Below, in pieces: positions 46,403 through 55,709 of a stretch of DNA of 64,000 nt. The stretch lies in NCBI RefSeq assembly GCF_000186865.1, contig NW_008705571.1:770530-834529 (forward strand), in the 5' to 3' direction. Below the pieces are notes generated by a model. It saw nothing but the letters and a program-made list of their open reading frames with translations. It was not told where the DNA came from and searched no databases. Both the position numbers and the translations under genes were made by a program. Position 1 is the stretch's first letter; each line of letters begins with the position of its first letter. Source of the DNA: Aureococcus anophagefferens (taxonomy: Eukaryota > Sar > Pelagophyceae > Pelagomonadales > Pelagomonadaceae).

Positions 46403-47967
46403 GTTAGCGGAGATTCCACGGGAGGCGGAGCGTCGTCCGCCGGCGGGCCGTCGAAGTCGATCCGCAGCGCGGTGTTGTGCTCGTCCTTGGCGAGCGCGTC
46501 GCGGAGCGCGTCGACGCCGGCCCGCGTGCAGCTCGTCCGGTGGAGCGACAGGTCCGCGAGGGCCAGGGGCAGGTCGGCGGCGACGTCGGCGACGTCGAGG
46601 AGGAGCTCGTCGTCGACGGCGCTGCAGTCCGCGAGCGCGAGCGCCTCGAGGCGGAGGCACTTGCGGAGCAGGGGCTCGAGCGCGTAGTTGTCGACCGTCG
46701 GCCCGCCGCGGACGGCGACGCGGCGCAGGTTCGGGCAGCCGGCGGCGAGGGCCTTGCCCGCCGCCACGTCGACGCCGAAGGCCGCGCGCAGCTCCAGGTC
46801 CCGCAGGAGGCCGCACTCCTTGCCGAGGGCCTCGCAGAGCTCGTCCGCGCCGCGCACGGGCTTCGCGTCGACCGCGTAGAGCAGCGGGCAGCCCCGGAGC
46901 GCGGCGCGCCAGAAGCCGTCGGGCGCGGAGACGTCGTCGAGGCGGAGCGACGTCAGGCGCGACCCGCAGGCGCCGAGCGCGGCGTCGACGGGAAAGGCCA
47001 AGGTCCCGCGGAGCGCGACCTCGGCGACGCGCGGGCAGCGCACGAGGCACGCGGCGACGAGGGCGCCGTCGTCGTCGGCGCACTCGACGCGCCGCAGGTC
47101 GTCGAGCGCGCCGTCGGGCGCCGTCGCCAGCGCGCGCCACGTCAGCCGCGGCGCGAGCGCGGCCGCGAGCCCCGCGTCCGCCGCGCGCCGCGCCGCGCGG
47201 CAGGTGGCGCCAAAGGCCACGGCGTCGGCCGCGAGGGCCGCGCGGGCCGCGGCGTCCAACACCCGCGGCGGCGCCGCGCGCCGCCAGTCGAGGCAGGCGA
47301 GCACGCGGCGGCCGGCGGCCTCGGGGAGGCCGCGCGCCGACGGCTCGCCGACGGCCGCGGAGGCGGCGCGCGCGTGCTCGTCGAGCTTCGCGGCGATGTG
47401 CGCGTCGAGGGGCGCGCCGCCGGGCGCCACGGGCCGCTCCGCGAGCTCCTGGACCTGCGCCTCGTAGGCCTTCCGCCGGTGCTTGCACTCGAGCCGCTGC
47501 CGCTTCAGCACCTTCTCCTCGCGCGGCGGCAGCCGCAATCCGTCCGCGGCCTGGAAGGCGCGCAGGATCTCCGGCGCGCCGTCGCCGAGCGCGCAGCGCA
47601 GCGCCGCCGCGTGCCGCGCGTACGCCTTGGCGTACGTCGGGTCCGCCTCCGCGCTCGCGGCCGCGTCGTCGACGGCGCCGCGGACGTCGGCGAAGTAGGA
47701 CAGCTTGAGCATGGACAGGTTGCCCAGCGCGCGCGCCTTGGACTCCGCCGCCGCGCCGGGTAGGTCGCCGCTCAGCCGCACGGCCTCGGTCCAGTCGCGC
47801 AGCGCGCCGGCGAGGTCGCCCTCGCCGAAGGACGCGTTGCCGCGCGTGCGCGCCAGCTCCGCGCGGAAGCAGTCCTCGATGGCCGGCGCGTTCGCCCGCA
47901 CTTCCTTCGCCACCGCGGCGGCCAACGCGTCGGCCTTTTTTGTTGCGTCGGGTTTGTCGGCTGCCAT
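46399..47967 (-). CDS. TPR and leucine-rich-repeat protein, F-box-like
   Basis: 522 aa, single exon. TPR-type helices at about 15-130 (RTRGNASFGEGDLAGALRDW, AKAYARHAAALRCALGD). Then a KRQRLECKHRRKAYE helix, an F-box-like region around 225-275 (ADAVAFGATCRAARRAADAG), and leucine-rich repeats to the end (SRLTSLRLDDVS, LRRVAVRGG, LRLEALALADCSAVDDELLL). Such TPR/F-box/LRR proteins are substrate receptors of SCF ubiquitin ligases. The minus-strand TAG (46401-46399) overlaps the TAA of the JmjC gene. Confidence 0.7.
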   Translation of the reverse strand: MAADKPDATKKADALAAAVAKEVRANAPAIEDCFRAELARTRGNASFGEGDLAGALRDWTEAVRLSGDLPGAAAESKARALGNLSMLKLSYFADVRGAVDDAAASAEADPTYAKAYARHAAALRCALGDGAPEILRAFQAADGLRLPPREEKVLKRQRLECKHRRKAYEAQVQELAERPVAPGGAPLDAHIAAKLDEHARAASAAVGEPSARGLPEAAGRRVLACLDWRRAAPPRVLDAAARAALAADAVAFGATCRAARRAADAGLAAALAPRLTWRALATAPDGALDDLRRVECADDDGALVAACLVRCPRVAEVALRGTLAFPVDAALGACGSRLTSLRLDDVSAPDGFWRAALRGCPLLYAVDAKPVRGADELCEALGKECGLLRDLELRAAFGVDVAAGKALAAGCPNLRRVAVRGGPTVDNYALEPLLRKCLRLEALALADCSAVDDELLLDVADVAADLPLALADLSLHRTSCTRAGVDALRDALAKDEHNTALRIDFDGPPADDAPPPVESPLT

Positions 47968-48069
47968 CTCGCAGTTGGGCTGCTTTATGAACTGCTTGCC
48001 CTTCTTGTTGCAGTTCTTTAGCGCGCGCGGGCGCTGGTGTCTCGAGAGCTCTCTCGGAGCGGGTCCACT

Positions 48070-49137
48070 TCAGAGCTCCTCGTAGAGGATCGGCGTGGCG
48101 AAGGCCACGCGCTCGAGGGACCGTTCCCGATCCTCGCCGAGCGGCGACGCCACGGGCGCCTCGTACGCGCCGACCGCGGGCAGCTCCTGGGCCGCGGCGA
48201 CGTCGTCGCGGAAGGCGCCGGTGACGTCGTCGGTGCCGCGCTTGCCGCGGGACCCGCCGGCGACGAAGCAGCCGACGCAGAAGAGGCACAGGTAGCACAG
48301 GACGAGGCCGGCGACGGACGCGACGAACATGACGAGCAGCACGAAGAAGAGGAGGCTCCGCCGCGACGCGCGCCGCTTGCGAACCGTCGGCACCACCGAG
48401 GGGCACTTCGTCGGGTCGGGCGAGTCCGTCGGCGCGGCGGCGGGCACGGCGCTCGGCGCGGGACTCGGCGACGCGCTCGGCTTGGTGACGACGCGGTAGA
48501 TGTCGGCCACCTGGAGGCCCACGTACTCGCAGTTGTCGATGCGCTTGTTCGTCTTGCACTCGCCGTCGGCTTCGCAGAGGTCGCCGAGGCCGAGCGGGCC
48601 GCTGCAATCGGGCATGTCCACGATGTGCGCGTCCGAGGGGCAGCCCTCGTCCTGGAAGGGCAGCGCCTCCAGGCACGTCGCGCCGCCGCTCGCGAAGGCG
48701 CAGATCTCCAGGCATTGGTCGGCGGAGGCGGCCGCGCGGTTCGTCGGGTCGGGCGAGTCCGCCGGCGCGGCGGCGGGCACGGCGCTCGGCGCGGGACTCG
48801 GCTTGGTGACGACGCGGTAGATGTCGGCCACCTGGAGGCCCACGTACTCGCAGTTGTCGATGCGCTTGTTTGTCTTGCACTCGCCGTCGGCTTCGCAGAG
48901 GTCGCCGAGGCCGAGCGGGCCGCTGCAGTCCGGCATGTCCACGATGTGCGCGTCCGAGGGGCAGCCCTCGTCCTGGAAGGGCAGCGCCTCCAGGCACGTC
49001 GCGCCGCCGCTCGCGAAGGCGCAAATCTCCAAGCAGTGGTCGTCGGCGGAGGCCGCACGGCGTCGCGGCGCGAGGCGTTGCCGCGGCTCCTCGGCGACGG
49101 CGAGGCACAGCATCGCGAGGAGGATGTGCGGTGCCAT
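48070..49137 (-). CDS. Single-pass surface protein with duplicated Cys-rich module
   Basis: 355 aa. Signal peptide MAPHILLAMLCLAVA, then two near-identical ectodomain modules of ~107 residues each, with cysteines in CLEICAFASGGATCLEALPF, MPDCSGPLGLGDLCEADGEC and NCEY. Each is followed by a PSPAPSAVPAAAP stalk. One membrane helix (SLLFFVLLVMFVASVAGLVL) adjoins a Cys-rich juxtamembrane part; the cytosolic tail is about 70 aa. The duplication is recent: spacing 321 bp, few mostly silent changes. The architecture matches the proteins at 18240 and 53509. Ligand unknown. Confidence 0.75.
   Translation of the reverse strand: MAPHILLAMLCLAVAEEPRQRLAPRRRAASADDHCLEICAFASGGATCLEALPFQDEGCPSDAHIVDMPDCSGPLGLGDLCEADGECKTNKRIDNCEYVGLQVADIYRVVTKPSPAPSAVPAAAPADSPDPTNRAAASADQCLEICAFASGGATCLEALPFQDEGCPSDAHIVDMPDCSGPLGLGDLCEADGECKTNKRIDNCEYVGLQVADIYRVVTKPSASPSPAPSAVPAAAPTDSPDPTKCPSVVPTVRKRRASRRSLLFFVLLVMFVASVAGLVLCYLCLFCVGCFVAGGSRGKRGTDDVTGAFRDDVAAAQELPAVGAYEAPVASPLGEDRERSLERVAFATPILYEEL
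48481..49056. repeat. Recent 321-bp tandem duplication inside the coding region
   Basis: About 48481-48732 repeats at 48802-49056 with only a handful of substitutions (for example GTTCGTC/GTTTGTC and GCAATCGGGC/GCAGTCCGGC). The unit encodes the Cys-rich module plus stalk. Confidence 0.9.
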
Positions 49138-49542
49138 AAGAATTCTTTCGGACTGCAACTAAAGTTTGAAGTTTTCAACATCTTGGACTGATGTGCTATC
49201 TTCGGACGGTGTGGTTCAGACGCGGCTCGCGAAATCTGCGGCCGTCCTCGGTTGCGATGCCGTTCAAAGTGTCTAGTCACCGAGTCGGCCGGCGCGGCGT
49301 ACCTGGGTGTTGCGCGCTGGGTTACCAGTGGCGAGTAGGAGTCGCCGAGCGCCTCGTGACCTCGGGAGACGCGCGCACCTCGGTGCGGCGCGCCCCCGTC
49401 TAAAACTCAGTCCCGGCTACAGTGGCTATCCAGTCGCGAGCCATTACGACGCGCGCGCGCCGCGGGCTCCGCCGCGACGTCGCGCGCGAGAGCGTCGTCG
49501 CGCTCCGAGCCTCCGGAGCCGCCGGCGACGACGCGGGCGGGT
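49138..49542. other. Intergenic between the surface protein and DUF2997 gene
   Basis: No gene is supported. A short plus-strand frame (MPFKVSSHRVGRRGVPGCCA) has no features of a protein. The stretch near 49490-49542 is the 3' flank of the DUF2997 gene. Confidence 0.4.
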
Positions 49543-49860
49543 CTACCACTCGCTGAACTTCTGGTCGTAGACCGTGGCCGTGTTGGTCTCCTCGACCTCG
49601 ACCTTTTGCTCGAACATCTCCTCCGTCGCCTCGGTCTTGATGACCTCGCCGAGCTTCTCGTTTAATTCTTCCGTGATTTTCGTGCAGTCGCTGCCCTTGA
49701 TCCCCGACACCGTCTCCTCGATGCGCCCGTCCTTGTGGATGCGGAATTTGACGCGCACGCTCTCCCCAAAGAGGGCCGAGCTTGGTCTCGCCTGGTGCGG
49801 CGCGTTGAACGCGGTGGCCGTCGCGCAGAGCGTGACGAGGAAGGCGCGGGGGAGAGGCAT
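49543..49860 (-). CDS. Plastid DUF2997 protein
   Basis: 105 aa. The leader MPLPRAFLVTLCATATA followed by FNAP is a textbook signal peptide plus ASAFAP motif for import into a complex plastid. The mature part VKFRIHKDGRIEETVSGIKG, SDCTKITEELNEKLGEV matches the small cyanobacterial and plastid DUF2997 family, of unknown function. Length and start are consistent. Confidence 0.82.
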   Translation of the reverse strand: MPLPRAFLVTLCATATAFNAPHQARPSSALFGESVRVKFRIHKDGRIEETVSGIKGSDCTKITEELNEKLGEVIKTEATEEMFEQKVEVEETNTATVYDQKFSEW

Positions 49861-50047
49861 GGCTGCGGCTAAGGTTTAGAGGCGGTTTGATGTCGCCTGA
49901 GCGGTCGCGCGCGCCGTCCAGATGGCTGTGGACGGCTCGAGTCCTGGCCACGCCGGCACCGGCGCGGTGCCTTGCCGTCAAGGTGCTTTGGGTTGCAGCT
50001 GGCGGCGAGGTGAGAGCTCCTTCGACGGCCCAGCACACGGCAATTCG

Positions 50048-51247
50048 ATGCGCTGCATAAGTTTTTTTAGCGCAAGCATGCTTCTCGCAACGATCCGGGC
50101 CTTTCGAGCGCCGCCGAGCCCCTTTTTGCGCCGCACGACGGCCCTCTTCGCCGCCAAGGGCAAGGCCAAGGGCAAAAACAGGAAGGTCAAGGAGGAGACG
50201 CCCGAGCACGAGCGGTCCGTCGCCGGCGCCATCAACTGGTACCCGGGCCACATCGCGCGCGCCGAGCGCGAGCTGCGCGACTACCTGAAGCGCGTCGACG
50301 TCGTCATCGAGGCGCGCGACGCGCGCATCGGCGCGACGACGGCGCACCCCGACGTGTCCGAGTGGATCGGCGCGCGGCCGCGCGTCGTCGTCTTCACCTT
50401 CGCGGACCTCGCGCCGGCGAACGTCGTGCGCGACTGGAAGGAGGAGCTGTCGCGCGACGTGCCCGTGTTTTTCGTCGACGCGAAGCGCGGCGGCGCCAAG
50501 GCGCTCCAGGGCATCCGCAACGAGCTGACGAAGGCGGGCCGCGTCGTCAACGAGAAGCGCGCGAAGAAGGGCATCATGCCGCGCGCGGCGCGCGTCGCCG
50601 TCATCGGCTACCCGAACGTCGGCAAGTCGGCGCTCATCAACAAGCTCGCGGGCCGCAAGGCGGCCAAGTCGGAGAACAAGGCCGGCGTGACGCGGAGCCT
50701 GAACTGGGTGCGCAGCAAGCCGTCGACGCAGGGCAAGGGCTTGCCCTTCGAGCTGTTGGATTCGCCGGGCATCATCCCCGCGAAGCAGCTGAACCAGCGC
50801 ATGGCCGCGCGCCTCGCGATCTGCGGCGACATCGGCGACGCGTCCTACGACACGCGCCTCGTCGCGGAGGCTTTGGTCGAGGAGCTCACGACGCGCCGCG
50901 ACGAGCGCTACGCCCGGGACGGCGGCGCGAGCCTCCTCTCCAAGTACGGCGTCGACCCGGACGTCTTCGCGCCCGACGTCTACGTCGACGAGCTCGCGGA
51001 CCTGCGCTACGAGGGCGACGCGGGCACGGCGGCCATGGCCATCCTCACGGACTTCCGCGCGGGGCGCCTCGGCAAGGTCGCGCTCGAGGGCCCGAAGGCG
51101 CCGCAGCGCGCCGCGCCGGAGCCGCCCGCGGACGCGCCCAAGCCCAAGCCCGTCGTCGTGAAAAACGAGGACGCGAAACGACCACTCTCCGACGAGGAGC
51201 GCGAGATGGCCGAGCGCCGCGACGCGGGCGACTGGGTCGGCTGGTAA
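50048..51247 (+). CDS. RbgA/YlqF-type circularly permuted GTPase, plastid
   Basis: 399-aa ribosome-assembly GTPase. INWYPGHIARAERELRDYLK at the start of the core is the family signature (NWFPGHM). The G motifs are in permuted order: VFTFADLA in the G4 position (NKxDL weakened), then IGYPNVGKSALIN (G1), ENKAGVTRSL (G2) and LLDSPGI (G3). The N-terminus MRCISFFSASMLLATIRAF then RAP suggests signal peptide plus plastid transit, so a role in large plastid ribosomal subunit assembly is likely. The C-terminal ~60 residues are a Pro/Lys tail. ATG 50048 gives the full leader; ATG 50078 would shorten it. Confidence 0.88.
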   Translation: MRCISFFSASMLLATIRAFRAPPSPFLRRTTALFAAKGKAKGKNRKVKEETPEHERSVAGAINWYPGHIARAERELRDYLKRVDVVIEARDARIGATTAHPDVSEWIGARPRVVVFTFADLAPANVVRDWKEELSRDVPVFFVDAKRGGAKALQGIRNELTKAGRVVNEKRAKKGIMPRAARVAVIGYPNVGKSALINKLAGRKAAKSENKAGVTRSLNWVRSKPSTQGKGLPFELLDSPGIIPAKQLNQRMAARLAICGDIGDASYDTRLVAEALVEELTTRRDERYARDGGASLLSKYGVDPDVFAPDVYVDELADLRYEGDAGTAAMAILTDFRAGRLGKVALEGPKAPQRAAPEPPADAPKPKPVVVKNEDAKRPLSDEEREMAERRDAGDWVGW

Positions 51248-51311
51248 CACATTTGGTTGAAGCTCTCGTTGAGTTTTTCAGCAGTGAGATGGGAGCTGAT
51301 TTTGAGCCGTG

Positions 51312-53210
51312 ATGCTGCGTCTTGCAGCCGCGGCGCGGCGCGGCGTCGTCGCGCCCCCGCGACCAGCCGTGCGCTGCAACCTGCGACGAGTGCGCCACCA
51401 GAGCAGCACCTCGCCGCCGCAGCGCGCCGTCGTGCGCCACCAGAGCAGCACCCGGGAAAAAGCGCGGCACTACTACGAGCGCCTCGAGGCCGCGACGGCG
51501 CTCTCGCTCAAGCAGGCGTGCGCGACGCCGTATTTATCCACCATACAGTACTCCGGCGCGGCGATCATCCTCTACGCGTACTCGGAGACGGACGTGATGA
51601 TGCTGCGTTTGTGGACCGTGAGCGGCCTGCTCTGCTACAGCCTCGTGCCGAACGTGGTCCGCGGCAACGTGCTGCTGAGCGCCTGGGCCTGCCTCTTCGT
51701 GGGCATCAACGCCGTGCGGCTCGTCGAGCTCGCGAGCGAGCGCGCGCCCGTGCAGCTCGACGACGACGAGTGGGCGTGCTACGAGCGGAGCGGCCTCGCG
51801 CGCTTCGTGCCGCCCCAGTGCTTCAAGCGCCTCGCGGCGAGCGGCGAGTGGCGCGACCTCGAACCCGACGCGGTCATCAAGCGCGAGAACGAGAAGTCGC
51901 CGAACTTCTTCGTCGTCCGGAGCGGCAGCGTGCTGCTCAGCGCGCACGGCCAGCCCGTCGAGCGCGGCGTCTTGGAGGCCGGCGCGCTCGTGGGCATCCC
52001 GGACCTCGTCGGCGCGTCGCGGTCCTCGAGCTCGACGAAATTGCGGGCGACGGTGGGCCCCGGCGGCGCGCGCGTCTTGGTGTGGACCGCGGCGGAGTTC
52101 CGGCGCGCGATCGAGCGCGAGAAGGACCCGCGCCTCGAGGGCGCGCTCGTCAAGTTCGTCAACGAGCAATTGATGAAGAAGATGCACCTCCGGGACCACG
52201 GCCACTCGCTCGAGCGCTACGACGCCCTGCTCGGCGCCGCGCTCCGGGGCGTCGACGCGCGCGTGTCGCCCGACGACAAGGCGGCGCTCCAGGCCTTCCG
52301 CGCGGCGCACGGCCTCACGGAGGGCGACCACGCCGCGTGCCTCCACGCCCACGGCTGGACGCCCGAGGACTTCGAGATCGGCGCGCGCTTCGGCGTCGAG
52401 GGCACGACTCGGGCGCTCCAGGCCCTCGCGTCGCGAGTACACGTCGCGACGGCCGGCGGCGACGCGCCCCGGCCGCCGCCGCCCAAGGCCGCGGCGCTGC
52501 CCGACGCGCCGCCGGCGCGGGTCCGCGAGGCCGGCGGCGACGCGGCGCCCGCGCCGCCGAGGATCCTCGCCGCGGACCCGGCGGACGCGTCGGTAGACCC
52601 CGCGCGCAAAAAGGCCGACGCGCGGCGCGCCGTCGCCAAGGCCGTCGTCAAGGCCGCCGGCGAGCGCGCGCCCGCGCCCGCGCCGCCGCCGCCGCCGAGG
52701 CCCGCGGCGCCGCCGAAGCCGAAGAAGAAGCCGGCGCTCCTCCAGCGGCTTCGCGGCGCGTTCCCTTCGTTCCGCGGCACTACGCACCCGGACCCGCGGC
52801 CGCGCGGCGGCGACACCCTCTCCGAGAGCCTGCGGCCCGACCCCAGCAAGCTCCGCGCGTCCTACCAGGAGACCGCGTCCGCGCGGACGCGATCCGCGGG
52901 CGGCCTGAGCCTCGAGGAGATCGCGCGCCACATCGCCGCGCGGCGGCGAAACGAAGCGCCGCCGCCGCCGCCCCAGGCGACGCCGCGGAGCGGCAAGACC
53001 GGCGAGCACCGGGCGAAGCTGCTGTCCGTCTTCGACCCGCCGCCGGAGGCCGCGCCGCCGAAGCGCGCGCGGTGGCACGACGCGGTCCGCGACGCGCCGC
53101 CGCGGCCGCCCCTCGTCCGCGCGCGGAGCGACGCCGCGGCCCTCACGCACCCGGGCAAAAGCGCCGCGGCCGAGCGCCGGCCGGGGCTCAGGCGCACGCG
53201 GTCCGCCTAA
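51312..53210 (+). CDS. Popeye-domain cyclic-nucleotide-binding-like protein
   Basis: 632 aa. The basic N-terminus resembles a mitochondrial presequence and repeats VRHQSST twice. Then come hydrophobic helices (YSGAAIILYAYS, LWTVSGLLCYSLVPNVVRG, LLSAWACLFVGINAVRLVEL) and a cAMP-binding-type beta roll of the Popeye kind: FVPPQCFKRLAASGEWRDLE, FFVVRSGSVLLSAHGQ, LVWTAAEFRRAIE. The C-terminal 300 residues are Pro/Arg-rich and unstructured (QRLRGAFPSFRG, LSLEEIARHIAARRR). Popeye proteins bind cAMP and modulate channels in animals; algal ones are little known. Single exon. Confidence 0.72.
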   Translation: MLRLAAAARRGVVAPPRPAVRCNLRRVRHQSSTSPPQRAVVRHQSSTREKARHYYERLEAATALSLKQACATPYLSTIQYSGAAIILYAYSETDVMMLRLWTVSGLLCYSLVPNVVRGNVLLSAWACLFVGINAVRLVELASERAPVQLDDDEWACYERSGLARFVPPQCFKRLAASGEWRDLEPDAVIKRENEKSPNFFVVRSGSVLLSAHGQPVERGVLEAGALVGIPDLVGASRSSSSTKLRATVGPGGARVLVWTAAEFRRAIEREKDPRLEGALVKFVNEQLMKKMHLRDHGHSLERYDALLGAALRGVDARVSPDDKAALQAFRAAHGLTEGDHAACLHAHGWTPEDFEIGARFGVEGTTRALQALASRVHVATAGGDAPRPPPPKAAALPDAPPARVREAGGDAAPAPPRILAADPADASVDPARKKADARRAVAKAVVKAAGERAPAPAPPPPPRPAAPPKPKKKPALLQRLRGAFPSFRGTTHPDPRPRGGDTLSESLRPDPSKLRASYQETASARTRSAGGLSLEEIARHIAARRRNEAPPPPPQATPRSGKTGEHRAKLLSVFDPPPEAAPPKRARWHDAVRDAPPRPPLVRARSDAAALTHPGKSAAAERRPGLRRTRSA

Positions 53211-53256
53211 TTTGTTTGTTGCGAAGCTCGCGCTGTAGGCGGAGCCTACGATCCCT

Positions 53257-53437
53257 CAGCTTTTATTGACCTTCAAGTACTTCTTCAACTTGCAAATCCG
53301 GCGGGGCAGCAACATCGTCACGGCCCGAGAGCTGTCTACGTACGGCGCAGCTTAAGGCCCAGCTTTTAGTGACCTTCAACTTACTGCTTCAAGTTGCAAA
53401 TCCGTCGGGCAGCATCATCGTCACGGCCCGAGAGCTG
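53257..53437. repeat. Two-copy 78-bp direct repeat
   Basis: CAGCTTTTATTGACCTTCAA to CACGGCCCGAGAGCTG (53257-53334) recurs at 53360-53437 with about ten differences. It lies in the spacer between the Popeye gene and the LamG-like gene. No coding function; it may hold duplicated 5' or 3' regulatory sequence. Confidence 0.8.
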
Positions 53438-53508
53438 CCCCCGCGCAAAACGCATGGTGGCTCCTCGGGACGCTGCCATGCGTGCCATCGTGCGTTGACT
53501 TGCACGAC

Positions 53509-54933
53509 ATGGCGGCGCGCCTCGCCGCGCTGCTGCTCCTCGCGTCGCTCGCCGCGAACGACGGGACGCCGAGCGACGGCGACTTTCTGGATCTCGTGCA
53601 CGACTACGACTTCACGGCCGGGAGCGGCACGCGCGTGCCCGACGGCGTCGGCGACTGCGCCGCGACGATCTGGGGCGGCGCGGCGCTGGCCGGCGGCGCG
53701 GGGCTGAAGCTCGACGGCGTCGACGACTACGTCGAGTTCCCGGAGGCGTGCTTCGGCGCGACGATCGGCGCGGGCGTCTTCATCGTCGTCGAGGCGTGCT
53801 ACCGCGACGCGGCCTGCGGCGGTCGGACGTCGCGGGTCTGGGACTTTGGCCGCGGGCCGGGCGAGTCCGCGAGCCTGGCGCTCGACGGCGCCTGCGCCGC
53901 GTCGCTCGAGATCGAGAGCCGCGACGGCCGCGGCGCCGCGTCGTACGCGGCGCCGGGCGGCGGCGGCACCGTGCGCTGCATCGAGGCCGCCTTCTTCAAC
54001 TCGTCGACGCCCGCGGGCCGCGTCCACGACGCCCCGACCAACGCGACGGCGGCGGCCTGCGCCGGCGGCGCCGCCGCGTGCCGCCGCGTGCCCGCGGATT
54101 TGGGCCCGTGCTCCGCGAACTACGTCGGGCGGAGCCAGTACGCCGGCGACGCCTTTTTGAACGCGACCGTGTCGCGGCTCCGCGTCTTCTCGCGGCCGAG
54201 CCCGACGGCCGCGCCGACCGCGTCGCCCGCGCCGTCGCGGTGGAGCCCGTCGCCCGCGCCGTCAATAACGCCGACGCGGTCGCCGGCGCCCACGGCGACG
54301 GCGGCGCCCACGGGCGGCCGCGGCGGCGGCCGGGGCTCCGACAGAAACGACGGCGCCGAGGTCGAGGTGCCCCTCGTCGTCGTGCTCGGCCTCGCCGTCA
54401 CGCTGTTGATCAAGCTCGCGTGCTACGGCTGCCGGCGCTACGATTGCTGCTGCGGGCATGACTCCGAGGAGGAGAAAGAGCTCAAGGCGCAGCGCCGCGC
54501 GCACAGCGCGTCGTTCTGGGGCAAGCAGACCTTCTCCTTCAGCCCGGACCACGCGTGGTCCGAGAAGCGGGAGCCCGGCCGCGGCACGCTCGGCAACCTC
54601 CGGCTCGTCTTCATGGCCCACGTGCGCCCGAGCGCGCTCAAGATGTCCGTCTGGCAGGGCGTGAAGAACGCCAAGCAGGGCATCAAGCAGACGATCCGCG
54701 CGGGCAGGGGCGGCTTCTCCTTCCGCGCCAAGTCGCCGCCCAAGGGCGCCGGCCGCCAGGTCCAGGTCCAGCCCAAGGGCGAGGAAAAGCGGCCCGACGA
54801 CAAGCTCGACGAGCGGCGCGCGCCCGCGGTGATCACGGTCGCGAGCCCATCGGCCGAGCGCCGCGAGTTCCTCGAGTCCCGGTTCCAGACCTGGCACCGG
54901 CCGCCGGGCGGCGCCGCGGTCCACCCGTCCTAG
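53509..54933 (+). CDS. LamG-like (ConA-fold) single-pass surface protein
   Basis: 474 aa. Signal peptide MAARLAALLLLASLAA, then a concanavalin A/LamG-type jelly roll of about 200 residues (LVHDYDFTAGSGTRVPDGVG, GLKLDGVDDYVEFPEA, NYVGRSQYAGDAFLNATVSR). A Pro/Ser/Ala/Thr stalk (about 245-290), one helix (EVPLVVVLGLAVTLLIKLAC) and a Cys-rich juxtamembrane CCCGH lead to a basic cytosolic tail with NLRLVFMAHVRPSALKMSVW. It likely binds glycans at the cell surface. Architecture parallels the proteins at 18240 and 48070. Confidence 0.75.
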   Translation: MAARLAALLLLASLAANDGTPSDGDFLDLVHDYDFTAGSGTRVPDGVGDCAATIWGGAALAGGAGLKLDGVDDYVEFPEACFGATIGAGVFIVVEACYRDAACGGRTSRVWDFGRGPGESASLALDGACAASLEIESRDGRGAASYAAPGGGGTVRCIEAAFFNSSTPAGRVHDAPTNATAAACAGGAAACRRVPADLGPCSANYVGRSQYAGDAFLNATVSRLRVFSRPSPTAAPTASPAPSRWSPSPAPSITPTRSPAPTATAAPTGGRGGGRGSDRNDGAEVEVPLVVVLGLAVTLLIKLACYGCRRYDCCCGHDSEEEKELKAQRRAHSASFWGKQTFSFSPDHAWSEKREPGRGTLGNLRLVFMAHVRPSALKMSVWQGVKNAKQGIKQTIRAGRGGFSFRAKSPPKGAGRQVQVQPKGEEKRPDDKLDERRAPAVITVASPSAERREFLESRFQTWHRPPGGAAVHPS

Positions 54934-55006
54934 CTCCGTTTTTTATGTTGTTATTAACAGTCAACGCGCCGCCGTTCGGGGATCGTCCGGGCCGCGCGGG
55001 GCGAAT

Positions 55007-55470
55007 TTAGTGCGCGTTCGACATGCCGGACTTGACGACGAGGTTGCCGTTGTCGTCGAGGGCGGGGACCTGCGAAGTCGACTGTTCGAGGAGCGCGCGA
55101 CGCGCGGCGGCGACTGTTGAGCGGGCGCGACGCGCGGCGAGCACCGCGAGGGCGGCGGGCAAGGAAACCCATCGCAACACCGTGCCAACAGCGCGGCGAG
55201 CGAGGAAGCGTTTCGCGCGCGCGCCGAGCGGCACGCGAAGGCGGGCGAATTTCATCGAGACGGCGCGGCGCACCTCGCCCACCGCTTCCTTCTCGTAGGC
55301 AAAGGCCATCGGCGTCTTGTCCTCCGCTGGCTGAAGCATGAAGTACGCCGCGGTCGTGAAAACGACGGCGCCGACCGGCTTGGCCCTGTAAGCTCAAAAT
55401 TTCGTGCCGCATTCTGCTGTCAGTGCTGAGGGAGGGAGAGTACGCACGCTTTGAGAATTTGGCTCAGCAT
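55007..55470 (-). CDS. Small basic membrane-associated protein (spliced)
   Basis: 133 aa from exons 55470-55448 (only 23 nt) and 55385-55007; the 62-nt intron has donor GTGCGT and acceptor TTACAG. The join gives MLSQILKAAKPVGAVVFTTA then YFMLQPAEDKTPMAF. A hydrophobic helix (AKPVGAVVFTTAAYFML) and a second weaker one (TVLRWVSLPAALAVLAA) flank a basic part. The tail ends VPALDDNGNLVVKSGMSNAH. No family recognised. The tiny first exon and the exact phase fit support the model. Confidence 0.6.
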
Positions 55471-55709
55471 TCTGCGCCGCGAAGGACTAATTTACCACAG
55501 TCTATCGTCGAGACGCAAGAATGTCAACACAGCACTGTCAGCAGCAACAACGGCTACAACATGGTCGTGCCGCGGGCTATGGGCTTCTCTCGTCTTTGCC
55601 GCATGCTATGGGCTGCTCTCGAGAATAGGGCAGTTCTCGCTCAGCTCCGGGAGCGCTGACGAGCTGCAGCAGCGGCCCTCGCACAGCTCTGACGTGATCC
55701 TCGAGCTTC

